From the NCBI GenBank assembly GCA_001795165.1, contig MGNS01000111.1:27615-51992 (forward strand): DNA of 24,378 nt, in the 5' to 3' direction. Position 1 is the stretch's first letter. Every line of letters begins with the position of its first letter. The translations under genes were made by a program, and so were the position numbers. Below, in pieces: positions 1 to 7,779 of the stretch. The notes beneath the pieces were generated by a model. It searched no databases and was not told the origin of the DNA. It saw only the letters and a program-made list of their open reading frames with translations. The stretch comes from Chloroflexi bacterium RBG_16_57_11. GTDB lineage: Bacteria; Chloroflexota; Anaerolineae; Anaerolineales; UBA4823.

Positions 1-108
1 GGTGACGGCGATCTCCAGATGAAACTGGCACAAAGCGGTCGACGCCTGGCCGAAGATACTTACGATTGGCGGGTCGTGTTAAAAAAATTGGATCAAGTCA
101 TCAAATAG
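1..108 (+). CDS. Glycosyltransferase, C-terminal end (partial)
   Basis: The frame is open from the first base of the window and stops at TAG 106-108, giving 35 residues of a protein that began upstream. The tail reads SGRRLAEDTYDWRVVLKKLD, which fits the last helix of GT-B (GT4-type) glycosyltransferases, where a basic helix and a Trp precede a short end. The next gene starts 5 bases after this stop, so the two are probably cotranscribed. The family call rests on a short tail plus the polysaccharide context, so it is moderate. The substrate cannot be judged. Confidence 0.6.
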   Translation, partial: GDGDLQMKLAQSGRRLAEDTYDWRVVLKKLDQVIK

Positions 109-113
109 ACAAC

Positions 114-1457
114 ATGAAACGAACAAATATAATATTAGGCCTAACGCTTAGTCTGGCAGTAATTTTACGCCTCGCGGCATCCGTTTACCTGGGCAATGCG
201 GTAGAGGCACTCCCCGGCACCGCAGACCAGCTCTCGTATCACAACCTGGCTTTGCGTTTGTTGGGCGGGCACGGTTTTACCTTTGGCGAGCCATGGTGGC
301 CTTCAACGGCTGCTGAGGCGCCTACAGCGCATTGGAGCTATCTCTATACCTTTTATGTATCGTTGGTTTATCTGCTGTTTGGCCCTCATCCCTTGATCAT
401 CCGGTTGATCCAGGCCGTACTCGTAGGTTTGTTACAACCCTATCTGGCTTTCTGGCTGGGCAAGCGTGTATTTTCCACTTCAGTAGGTCTTTTTGCCGCC
501 GGGTTGACGGCGATCTACCCTTACTTTATCTACTATTCAGTCACGTTAATGACCGAGCCGTTTTACATTGTTGCTATACTGGCGGCGCTCTGCTCAGCTA
601 TCCTTCTGCGGGAGGCGCTCCAGGCCAACAACGGCAAGATGAACCGGAAAATCATGGTGTATAGCCTGGCGCTGGGGCTTTGTCTTACGATAACCATTTT
701 GTTACGCCAGCTTTTTGTCCTTTTCATCCCCGTGCTCTTTTTCTGGATTTGGATGGCCAACGGCTGGCGAATTAACCGGCAGCTCGTATTTTCAGTATTG
801 GTCTCCGGTACTCTGGTGATTCTGACGGTCCTGCCTTTTACGATTTATAACTACCAGCGCTTCCAACGCCTTGTCCTCCTCAACACCAACGCAGGGTTCG
901 CCTTCTTCTGGGCCAATCATCCCATCTATGGCACCCGGTTCATCCCGATCCTGCCGCCGGAGGTGGCTGGTTATGACGAATTGATCCCTGCCGAGCTACG
1001 CAAGCTCGATGAAGCGGCGCTTGATCAGGCTTTATTGAAGGCAGGTGTACAATTTGTTATCCAGGATCCGGTAAGGTATTTCTGGCTGTCCCTGAGCCGC
1101 ATCCCAGCGTTCTTTATGTTTTGGCCATCGAGGGAATCCGACCTGATCAGCAATGTCGCACGTGTAGGTGGTTTTGGCCTGTTGCTTCCATTTATCTTGT
1201 ATGGTCTGGTCCGATCGTTCATTCCAAAACCACCGGTTCAACAATTTACGTCTCATTCGACCTCAAACTTGTTGGTGCTATTCATCCTCTTCTACACACT
1301 GATCCACCTGCTTTCCTGGGCTCTGGTGCGTTATCGATTGCCGGTTGATGCGGTATTTATGATCTACGCCGGCCTGGCATTTGCAGATCTGTCGGCCTGG
1401 TTAGGATCTAGCTTCAATCCAAAACATGGGAAGCTTATTACGGTCGAAACTGTCTAG
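114..1457 (+). CDS. GT39/ArnT-like polytopic membrane glycosyltransferase
   Basis: This is a 447-residue, very hydrophobic protein with about ten predicted membrane segments. The first helix (residues 5-27) is followed by a loop with GTADQLSYHNLALRLL, where Asp38 sits at the place of the catalytic acidic residue of GT-C enzymes. These enzymes use polyprenyl-phosphate sugars outside the membrane. A long middle loop (about residues 255-330) and several C-terminal helices follow, as in the dolichyl-phosphate-mannose mannosyltransferase superfamily. ATG 114 was chosen because the preceding gene ends at 108 and the first helix then lies at the N-terminus. An in-frame TTG at 66 would overlap that gene. 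The donor and acceptor are unknown; neighbouring genes suggest glycan or glycoprotein assembly. Confidence 0.75.
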   Translation: MKRTNIILGLTLSLAVILRLAASVYLGNAVEALPGTADQLSYHNLALRLLGGHGFTFGEPWWPSTAAEAPTAHWSYLYTFYVSLVYLLFGPHPLIIRLIQAVLVGLLQPYLAFWLGKRVFSTSVGLFAAGLTAIYPYFIYYSVTLMTEPFYIVAILAALCSAILLREALQANNGKMNRKIMVYSLALGLCLTITILLRQLFVLFIPVLFFWIWMANGWRINRQLVFSVLVSGTLVILTVLPFTIYNYQRFQRLVLLNTNAGFAFFWANHPIYGTRFIPILPPEVAGYDELIPAELRKLDEAALDQALLKAGVQFVIQDPVRYFWLSLSRIPAFFMFWPSRESDLISNVARVGGFGLLLPFILYGLVRSFIPKPPVQQFTSHSTSNLLVLFILFYTLIHLLSWALVRYRLPVDAVFMIYAGLAFADLSAWLGSSFNPKHGKLITVETV

Positions 1458-1634
1458 TATTGACGATCTTTAATTAAAACCGGAATCGTCACATTACCCC
1501 CCTTTTTACGTCTTAGATTCAGAAAGCTGTCCGTTCTAACTGTCTTTCTTTTTGTTATTATTTAAGATTATTACAAAAACTTTATCCGTATCCAGTTTTT
1601 TTAGGGATGGGCAGCCTCAATTCGATGAGTCGGG
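1458..1634. other. AT-rich intergenic gap before the main polysaccharide cluster
   Basis: This 177-base gap is clearly richer in A and T than the flanking genes and contains runs such as TTTTTTTAGGG. It probably carries the promoter for the downstream cluster, but no convincing -35/-10 pair stands out. There is no clear hairpin terminator for the gene ending at 1457, and no plausible small gene. Confidence 0.4.
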
Positions 1635-2888
1635 ATGAATATTTTATTTGTAGTTCCGTATACACCCAATCTAATCCGCGCGCGCTCTTATAACACTGTT
1701 CGAAAGCTGGCAGAGCGTGGGCATAGAGTCCACCTGGTTACTTTATGGACGAATGAGGAAGAGCGAAACAATATCGAGGAACTGAAGAAATACTGCAATT
1801 CTGTCCGAGCATTTTCGATGCCCACCTGGCGGTCACTGGTGAATAGCCTGGCTGCATTGCCAACCACTCAGCCACTACAGGCCTGGTATAGCTGGCAGCC
1901 GCAAATGGCAAGGTATGTGTTGGCCAGCCTCGAAAAGGATGAGATCGATGTGGTTCATGTCGAGCACCTGCGTGGGGTCAAGTATGGTCTGTATTTGAGG
2001 TCGCGTTGGTTGAACCATCAAAAACCTGCGCGCGCGTGCCCTCCAATCGTTTGGGATAGCGTCGATTGCATTTCATATTTATTCCGGCAATCAGCCGTAA
2101 ATAGCAAACGGCGGTCTTTTCGATGGATCACGCATTTGGAACTTAAGCGGACGGAGAGATTTGAGGCGGAATTAACCAGGAAATTTCCTGCTATTCTGGT
2201 CACCTCGCAGAAGGATAAAAATGAGCTATTGGCGCTCAAGAATTCCACATTATCCGCTTCTAAGTTGAATGTTTTTCCAATCGGTGTCGATTTGGATTAT
2301 TTCTGCCCGAACCCACAGGTAAAACGTGAGGTTGCTACCATCGTGGTGAGTGGCAAGATGAGCTATCATGCCAACGTCTCGATGGTGATCTATCTGTTCG
2401 AGCAAATCATGCCGCTGGTTTGGACCAAGCGCCCGGAGGTCAAGCTCTGGATTGTGGGTAAAGACCCGACCCCTGAGGTCAAGGAGATAGCCCACCACCC
2501 GAACGTTACGGTCACCGGGATGGTGCCAGATTTACGCACCTACCTGCAGCGTGCCACAATCGCTGTTGCACCGCTTACCTATGGCGCCGGGATGCAGTTT
2601 AAGGTCCTGGAGAGCATGGCTTGCGGGACACCCGTTGTAGCGACACCGTTAGCAGTTTCTGCCCTAACGGAGGCTGTTCACGATCGCGATCTGATGGTCG
2701 CTGAGGAACCGGATGAATTTGCTGCGAAAATTATCCAGTTGCTCGATGATGCCCGTCTACGCCATAGCGTAGGAGAATCGGGCCGTTATTTTGCTGAGCA
2801 ACATTTTTCTTGGGACCGTCTCGTAGGACAATTGGAAGAGGTTTACAATGGAGTCATCAAAAACAATAACACAACTGGGACGGGATGA
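1635..2888 (+). CDS. GT4-family glycosyltransferase
   Basis: This 417-residue cytoplasmic GT-B glycosyltransferase begins MNILFVVPYTPN, the usual first strand, followed by RSYNTVRKLAERGHRVHLVT as in GT4 enzymes. The C-terminal nucleotide-sugar domain shows a GKMSYHANV segment near residue 240, IVGKDPTPEV near 275, and the donor-binding stretch around FKVLESMACGTPVV (K323, E326). The N-terminal pattern resembles sugar transferases of the EpsH/PEP-CTERM-linked type, but that sub-assignment is tentative. The gene overlaps the next one by 41 bases, so the two are translationally coupled. The likely role is adding a sugar to the lipid-linked repeat unit. Confidence 0.85.
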   Translation: MNILFVVPYTPNLIRARSYNTVRKLAERGHRVHLVTLWTNEEERNNIEELKKYCNSVRAFSMPTWRSLVNSLAALPTTQPLQAWYSWQPQMARYVLASLEKDEIDVVHVEHLRGVKYGLYLRSRWLNHQKPARACPPIVWDSVDCISYLFRQSAVNSKRRSFRWITHLELKRTERFEAELTRKFPAILVTSQKDKNELLALKNSTLSASKLNVFPIGVDLDYFCPNPQVKREVATIVVSGKMSYHANVSMVIYLFEQIMPLVWTKRPEVKLWIVGKDPTPEVKEIAHHPNVTVTGMVPDLRTYLQRATIAVAPLTYGAGMQFKVLESMACGTPVVATPLAVSALTEAVHDRDLMVAEEPDEFAAKIIQLLDDARLRHSVGESGRYFAEQHFSWDRLVGQLEEVYNGVIKNNNTTGTG

Positions 2889-4359
2889 ACTCCGCAAATC
2901 TGAGGCAGGCTGGGTGAAGATATTTACCCCACAAAGAATTCAATGGTCATTATATACTATGACCTTGATCTTTAATGATTTGCTGATGATGGGTTTTTCG
3001 TTTCGGTTGGCTTACTTCATTCGCTTCAATATTTCCTTGCCGATTTTCGAGACAGACGTTATTCCCAATATCCAATACTATCAAACGGTGACATTATTCA
3101 TTGCCATGTTTTGGTTGGTGATTTTTATATTCATCGGATTGTACTCAAAAGAACAATTACTCGGTGGCCCGCAAGAATATGCCCTGGTTTTCCGGGGAAC
3201 CACGATCGCCATTTTGCTGGTGATCATATTTGATTTCTTACAACCCATGCTCCTGATTGCCCGTGGCTGGCTGATTCTTGCCTGGAGCCTGTCTTTTATT
3301 TTTATTTGTGCAGGACGTTTCTGGCTTCGGCGAGTGGTCTATTATCTGCGCCGCTATGGCCTGTTCATCTCTCGGGCTATCATTGTTGGCGCGAACAATG
3401 AAGGCATTTTGCTGGCCAACCAGCTATCGAAACCGCAATATTCCGGGCTGCAAATCGTTGGTTTTGTCGACAAGAAGTTTTCTCCGGACACCGTACCGAC
3501 CCGAGGCCTGCGCGTGCTGGGAAATATGAGCCATCTCGATAGCATTATCGAAAATTATCAGGTGCGTGAGGTGATCCTTGCCAGTAGCTCGATCACCAGC
3601 CGGGATAAGCTGTTGGAAATTTTTCAGACATATGGCATGTCGGACCGGGTCAATGTCCGCATGTCCTCCGGGCTGTATGAAATTATGACCACCGGGCTGC
3701 GGGTGCGTGAATTTGCATTTGTGCCTCTGGTCTGTGTCAATAAGGTCCGCCTGACCGGTTTCGATAACTTGTTGAAATGGATGTTGGATTATGGCTTAAC
3801 GATTCCTGCTTTGATCTTGCTCTCACCGGTGATGCTGGTCATCGCTATTGCGATCAAGTTGGATTCTCCAGGCCCGATTATCTATCGCCGCAGGGTGATG
3901 GGAGTGAACAATCGCCAGTTCGATGCGTTTAAATTCCGCACGATGCGCCTCGATGGCGACGAAATCCTGGCCAAATCTGCTGAGCTTCAGGAAGAACTGA
4001 ATACGAAACGGAAACTCAAGAATGACCCGCGCCTCACACGGCTCGGTGGATTCCTGCGAAAACTCAGCTTGGACGAGCTCCCCCAATTGTTCAATGTCCT
4101 GCGTTACGAAATGTCGTTGGTCGGGCCAAGGATGATCCATCCGGATGAGATGAGAGAATATAACCAATGGGGTATGAATCTGTTGACCGTCCGCCCGGGG
4201 ATCACAGGTTTGTGGCAGGTAAGCGGACGATCGGATCTCTCCTATGCCGACCGGGTCCGATTGGATATGCAATATATCCGTAATTGGAGTATCTGGTTGG
4301 ATCTTCAACTACTGGTGCAGACAATCCCAGCAGTCCTAAGGAGCAGGGGGGCTTACTAA
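2848..4359 (+). CDS. Polyprenyl-phosphate sugar-1-phosphate transferase (WcaJ/WbaP type)
   Basis: This 503-residue priming enzyme would move a sugar-1-phosphate from a UDP-sugar to undecaprenyl phosphate, the first step of exopolysaccharide assembly. Four N-terminal membrane segments lie at about residues 35-58, 78-99, 112-133 and 138-157. A Rossmann-like domain follows (AIIVGANNEG, from 177). The catalytic sugar-transferase domain covers about 306-503, with a membrane re-entrant helix at 313-337. Its motifs are FDAFKFRTM (358-366), KLSLDELPQLFNVL (405-418), MSLVGPR (422-428) and RPGITGLWQVSGR (449-461). GGAAGAGG lies a few bases before the ATG inside the upstream gene. The sugar is probably glucose or galactose, but sequence alone does not settle it. 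Confidence 0.9.
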   Translation: MESSKTITQLGRDELRKSEAGWVKIFTPQRIQWSLYTMTLIFNDLLMMGFSFRLAYFIRFNISLPIFETDVIPNIQYYQTVTLFIAMFWLVIFIFIGLYSKEQLLGGPQEYALVFRGTTIAILLVIIFDFLQPMLLIARGWLILAWSLSFIFICAGRFWLRRVVYYLRRYGLFISRAIIVGANNEGILLANQLSKPQYSGLQIVGFVDKKFSPDTVPTRGLRVLGNMSHLDSIIENYQVREVILASSSITSRDKLLEIFQTYGMSDRVNVRMSSGLYEIMTTGLRVREFAFVPLVCVNKVRLTGFDNLLKWMLDYGLTIPALILLSPVMLVIAIAIKLDSPGPIIYRRRVMGVNNRQFDAFKFRTMRLDGDEILAKSAELQEELNTKRKLKNDPRLTRLGGFLRKLSLDELPQLFNVLRYEMSLVGPRMIHPDEMREYNQWGMNLLTVRPGITGLWQVSGRSDLSYADRVRLDMQYIRNWSIWLDLQLLVQTIPAVLRSRGAY

Positions 4360-4375
4360 CCGAGGGCTACAATAA

Positions 4376-5353
4376 ATGATCATTGTCCAGACACCGTTAC
4401 GTGTCAGTTTCTTTGGTGGTGGGACGGATTTTCCTTCCTACTTCATGGAAGAGGGGGGGACGAATATCCTGAGCTCTGCCATCGATAAGTACATCTTTGT
4501 GACGATTAAGAAACGCTTCGACTCCAAGCTACGTGTGGGTTACACCCGCACGGAGATCGTTGATACCGTGGATGATGTTCAACACGAGCTAATCCGTGAG
4601 TCGATGCGCCTGACAGGCATTCAAAAAGGTGTTGAGATAACAACGATGGGCGACATCCCCGCGGGTGCTGGATTAGCCTCATCGAGCGCGGTTACAGTAG
4701 GGGCGCTTCACGCTATGTATACCTACCTGGGCGAGCCAGTCACTGCCCATCAATTAGCGAAAGAAGCCTGTGATATCGAAATCAACCAGCTGAACAAACC
4801 GATAGGAATACAGGATCAGTACATCTGCGCATTGGGTGGTCTCCGCTTTTTGGAATTTCACCCCGACGGAAATGTGGTGAGCGAAAAAATTGAGTTGGAG
4901 CCGCGCCTGCGCTATCGATTGAATGAGAGCTTGCTTCTTTTCTACACTGGAATTACTCGCAAGGCCGATTCGATCCTGGACGAGCAGAAAGCGAATATCA
5001 GGAACAGTCGAAAACTGTTGCATCGGATCAAATTCATGGCCTGCCAGGCAAGGGAAGAATTGTTATCGGGAAATCTGGATATTATCGGTACCCTGCTACA
5101 CGAGAACTGGATGCTGAAGAAACAGTTAGCCAGTCGCGTATCCAACTCCACCATTGATGCGATCTATGACGCAGCGCTGAACGCAGGCGCAATCGGCGGG
5201 AAGATCACCGGCGCAGGGGGCGGAGGCTTTCTATTGCTTTATTGTCCATATGAGAAGCGAGAATCGGTTCGCGATGCTTTGAGCACGCTGGAGGAAGTCC
5301 CCTTCAATATCGAGCCGGATGGCTCGAAGGTGATTTTCAATTACCGGCGGTAG
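4376..5353 (+). CDS. hddA: D-glycero-D-manno-heptose 7-phosphate kinase (GHMP kinase)
   Basis: This 325-residue GHMP kinase has the N-terminal substrate motif PLRVSFFGGGTDFPSY (7-22), the ATP-binding loop IPAGAGLASSSAV (94-106), and a C-terminal GAIGGKITGAGGGGF loop. The GGGTDFPSY form is typical of the heptose-7-phosphate and related sugar kinases rather than of galactokinase. In the S-layer glycan pathway, HddA phosphorylates D-glycero-D-manno-heptose 7-phosphate at C1. Isomerase and phosphatase genes of the same route follow at 6462 and 7132, which supports the name. The gene starts 16 bases after the sugar transferase and is probably in the same operon. A fucose-type kinase is the main alternative. 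Confidence 0.8.
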   Translation: MIIVQTPLRVSFFGGGTDFPSYFMEEGGTNILSSAIDKYIFVTIKKRFDSKLRVGYTRTEIVDTVDDVQHELIRESMRLTGIQKGVEITTMGDIPAGAGLASSSAVTVGALHAMYTYLGEPVTAHQLAKEACDIEINQLNKPIGIQDQYICALGGLRFLEFHPDGNVVSEKIELEPRLRYRLNESLLLFYTGITRKADSILDEQKANIRNSRKLLHRIKFMACQAREELLSGNLDIIGTLLHENWMLKKQLASRVSNSTIDAIYDAALNAGAIGGKITGAGGGGFLLLYCPYEKRESVRDALSTLEEVPFNIEPDGSKVIFNYRR

Positions 5354-5409
5354 CTGCATCCTGCCGTCGCCGGTCATTTTTACTTCACTCAACGATGGAG
5401 TATAAATCG

Positions 5410-6387
5410 ATGAATATTTTGTTAACGGGCGGAGCCGGTTATATTGGCTCGGTAGTTTCGGAGCAGTTGATCGACCGTGGGGAACGTGTGGTGGTATTCG
5501 ATAACCTGTACCAAGGACACCGCGCGGCAGTGCAGCCGGATGCGAAATTCGTCCAGGGTGACCTGTCAGATCGCTCTGCGGTGAAGCAGGTCTTTGATGA
5601 AAATGCTTTCGATGCAGTGATGCATTTTGCATCCTATACGCTGGTGGGTGAATCGATGGACAAGCCCTTCAAGTATATCGGCGATAATGTGACAAATGGG
5701 CTGAACCTGTTGCAAGAGGCAGTTGCACATGGAGTGCGCCGCTTTATTCTGTCTTCAACGGCGAATCTATTTGACCGACCTGCCCGTATTCCGATTGACG
5801 AAAATGAACAGATCATCCCTGGTAGCCCGTATGGCGAAAGCAAATACTTGTTGGAGCGGATTCTGGCCTGGCTGGACCATACATCTGGCCTGAAATATGC
5901 TGCTTTGCGCTATTTTAACGCCGCCGGAGCCAGTGAGCGCTTTGGCGAAGACCATACACCCGAGACGCATCTGATCCCGTTAGTTCTTAAAGTTGCACTT
6001 GGAAACTTTCCGCACATCCAGGTGTATGGCGGCGATTATCCTACTCACGACGGGACATGTGTGCGTGATTACATTCATGTCGTCGATTTGGCGCAAGCTC
6101 ATATCCTTGCATTACAAGCGCTCGACCGTGGTAGCCGGGTGTATAACCTGGGGAATGGTCAGGGTTTTAGCGTCAAGGAAGTCATAGAAACCTCCCAGCG
6201 CGTTACCGGCCGCTCAATCCCGTCTATTGTGCGAGACCGTAGACCGGGCGATCCGGCAACGCTGATCGCCAGTTCGGAACAGATCCGCACAGAGTTGGGT
6301 TGGATACCCAAATACCCTAACCTGGAGGATATCATTCGAAGCGCCTGGGAGTGGCATTTAAGCCATCCGAATGGTTATGAAGGCTAG
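5410..6387 (+). CDS. galE: UDP-glucose 4-epimerase
   Basis: This 325-residue short-chain dehydrogenase of the extended type interconverts UDP-glucose and UDP-galactose using NAD. The cofactor motif GGAGYIG is at residues 7-13, the catalytic Tyr and Lys are in SPYGESK (Y141, K145), and the Ser/Thr of the active site is in LSSTAN (114-119). RYFNAAGA and VYGGDYPTHDG..VRDYIHV are hallmark GalE segments. ATG 5410 was chosen because GGAG at 5397-5400 is nine bases upstream; an in-frame ATG at 5395 has no ribosome-binding site. The gene is inserted between two heptose-pathway genes, so it probably supplies a second sugar for the same glycan. Confidence 0.88.
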   Translation: MNILLTGGAGYIGSVVSEQLIDRGERVVVFDNLYQGHRAAVQPDAKFVQGDLSDRSAVKQVFDENAFDAVMHFASYTLVGESMDKPFKYIGDNVTNGLNLLQEAVAHGVRRFILSSTANLFDRPARIPIDENEQIIPGSPYGESKYLLERILAWLDHTSGLKYAALRYFNAAGASERFGEDHTPETHLIPLVLKVALGNFPHIQVYGGDYPTHDGTCVRDYIHVVDLAQAHILALQALDRGSRVYNLGNGQGFSVKEVIETSQRVTGRSIPSIVRDRRPGDPATLIASSEQIRTELGWIPKYPNLEDIIRSAWEWHLSHPNGYEG

Positions 6388-6414
6388 CTTCATACGCCGT
6401 AGTGAACGATAGCG

Positions 6415-6424
6415 TGGTAAACTA
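6415..6424 (+). promoter_or_regulatory. Possible extended -10 box before gmhA
   Basis: The ten bases TGGTAAACTA occur here and again, identically, just before gmhB at 7116. Read as TGn-TAAACT this is a weak extended -10 element. The start codon of gmhA lies about 38 bases downstream of the hexamer. No good -35 box is visible. Confidence 0.3.
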
Positions 6425-6461
6425 TCTGAATTGTAAAAATTAGGTGTGATTGGAGACAACT

Positions 6462-7082
6462 ATGGTCAACCATCCAGATTCGGTCATACTGAATGGGATC
6501 AAGAACGAAATGCAATCGGAAGATCCGTTGAATCAATACCTGACAGAGCTGGAGGAGGCGGTGCGCCTGTTAAGGCGTGATACACTTTGGCAGGCAACCC
6601 AGATTTTATTCGACGCCTGGCGACGTGCGGCACAAATCTTCATCCTCGGGAATGGCGGCAGCGCTGCCACGGCTTCGCACATGGCGAACGATCTGAACAA
6701 GCTAACCATCACGCCTGGAAAACCACGCTTCAAGGCGATCGCCTTGACTGACAACATTCCTCTGATGACTGCCTGGGGAAACGATTCATCATACGAAGAA
6801 ATTTTTGCTGAACAAATGACCAATTTCATTCAGGCCGGTGATGTTGTGGTGGCGATCTCAGCCAGTGGTAACTCGCCAAACGTCTTACGTGCGGTGCAGG
6901 TCGCACGCCAGCATGGCGCGATTACAATCGGCCTGACAGGCGACATCGGTGGTAAGCTTAAGAATATGGTGGATTACTGCGTTTTGACCCCAACGGGACA
7001 TATTTGCCAGCAAGAGGACTGTCATCTGATTGTAGAACACGCGATAGCCAATACATTGAAAAAGTTGGTAGAATTAGAATAA
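6462..7082 (+). CDS. gmhA: Sedoheptulose-7-phosphate isomerase
   Basis: This 206-residue SIS-domain protein would convert sedoheptulose 7-phosphate to D-glycero-D-manno-heptose 7-phosphate, the first step of heptose activation. The phosphosugar-binding loops are GNGGSA (63-68) and SASGNSPN (133-140). The C-terminal QQEDCHLIVEH (183-193) supplies the acid and His residues expected in GmhA. Length matches the family. ATG 6462 is favoured because GGAG at 6452-6455 is correctly spaced, whereas the in-frame TTG at 6450 is not. A 74-base gap separates it from galE. Confidence 0.88.
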   Translation: MVNHPDSVILNGIKNEMQSEDPLNQYLTELEEAVRLLRRDTLWQATQILFDAWRRAAQIFILGNGGSAATASHMANDLNKLTITPGKPRFKAIALTDNIPLMTAWGNDSSYEEIFAEQMTNFIQAGDVVVAISASGNSPNVLRAVQVARQHGAITIGLTGDIGGKLKNMVDYCVLTPTGHICQQEDCHLIVEHAIANTLKKLVELE

Positions 7083-7115
7083 TATCATTTTTTATTACCT
7101 AATTCGGCGCGAGGC

Positions 7116-7125
7116 TGGTAAACTA
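7116..7125 (+). promoter_or_regulatory. Possible extended -10 box placing the start of gmhB at +1
   Basis: TGGTAAACTA repeats the ten bases found before gmhA. The hexamer TAAACT (7119-7124) ends seven bases before the gmhB ATG at 7132, so transcription would begin at or next to the start codon, giving a leaderless message. TTACCT lies 18 bases upstream as a weak -35. No Shine-Dalgarno sequence with usable spacing precedes the ATG, which fits. Confidence 0.3.
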
Positions 7126-7131
7126 ATTGGA

Positions 7132-7779
7132 ATGAACCGCGCTGTTTTTCTGGACCGTGACGGGGTAATCAACGCCATGGTTTACAATGTTGAATTTGGC
7201 CTGGTCGATTCTCCCGCCAACCCGCGAGAATTTACCTTGCTTCCGGGGGTGCCCGAAGCAATCCGGGTGATTAATAATTTGGGTTTCCTGGCGGTCGTGA
7301 TCTCAAACCAGCCAGGTATTGCCAAAGCCAAGTTTTCTGAGCCATTGCTCGAAGCTATGACGCATCAGATGATTTCTGAGCTGGCGGCCTATGGGTCGCG
7401 GATTGACTCGGTTTACTATTGCTTTCACCACCCTGATGGGGTGATTGAAGCATATCGGAAAACCTGCGATTGTCGCAAGCCAAAGCCTGGTTTGCTGCTT
7501 CGCGCGGCCGATGAATTGGATATTGCGTTGGACCAATCGTATTTCATCGGAGATGGGATCACAGATATGCAAGCAGGTAAGGCAGCTGGTACAACGAATA
7601 TCCTGGTCTATCCCAGCTCAAGATGTTATATCTGTGAGGAACTCAACCGGCATCATGTTCAGCCACACTATATCGTGCCCAGTCTGCACGATGGTGTTAT
7701 ACTGATCCAACAAGTCGAGACGGATTCTACTGGCCGTCTTAAGGGTGAGAAATCTGATGGAAATCAAGCAGTATCTTGA
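7132..7779 (+). CDS. gmhB: D-glycero-D-manno-heptose 1,7-bisphosphate 7-phosphatase
   Basis: This 215-residue HAD-superfamily phosphatase removes the 7-phosphate from heptose 1,7-bisphosphate. It opens with the HAD motif FLDRDGVIN, with nucleophile Asp8 and acid Asp10. The SNQPGI segment (58-63) is HAD motif II. Residues C97, H99, C112 and C114 in CFHHPDG and CDCRKPKPG form the structural zinc site that marks GmhB. Motif IV is FIGDGITDM (138-146). About 50 C-terminal residues extend past the usual end. The end overlaps the next gene by 23 bases, so translation is coupled to the chain-length regulator. Confidence 0.88.
   Translation: MNRAVFLDRDGVINAMVYNVEFGLVDSPANPREFTLLPGVPEAIRVINNLGFLAVVISNQPGIAKAKFSEPLLEAMTHQMISELAAYGSRIDSVYYCFHHPDGVIEAYRKTCDCRKPKPGLLLRAADELDIALDQSYFIGDGITDMQAGKAAGTTNILVYPSSRCYICEELNRHHVQPHYIVPSLHDGVILIQQVETDSTGRLKGEKSDGNQAVS

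Noticed and set aside
3823..4308. 161-residue minus-strand open frame
   Set aside because: It is antisense to the conserved catalytic domain of the sugar transferase and has no recognisable protein features.
7694..7702. TGTTATACT inside gmhB as an internal promoter for the chain-length regulator gene
   Set aside because: It is within coding sequence, lacks a -35 box, and the overlapping genes already explain expression of the next gene.
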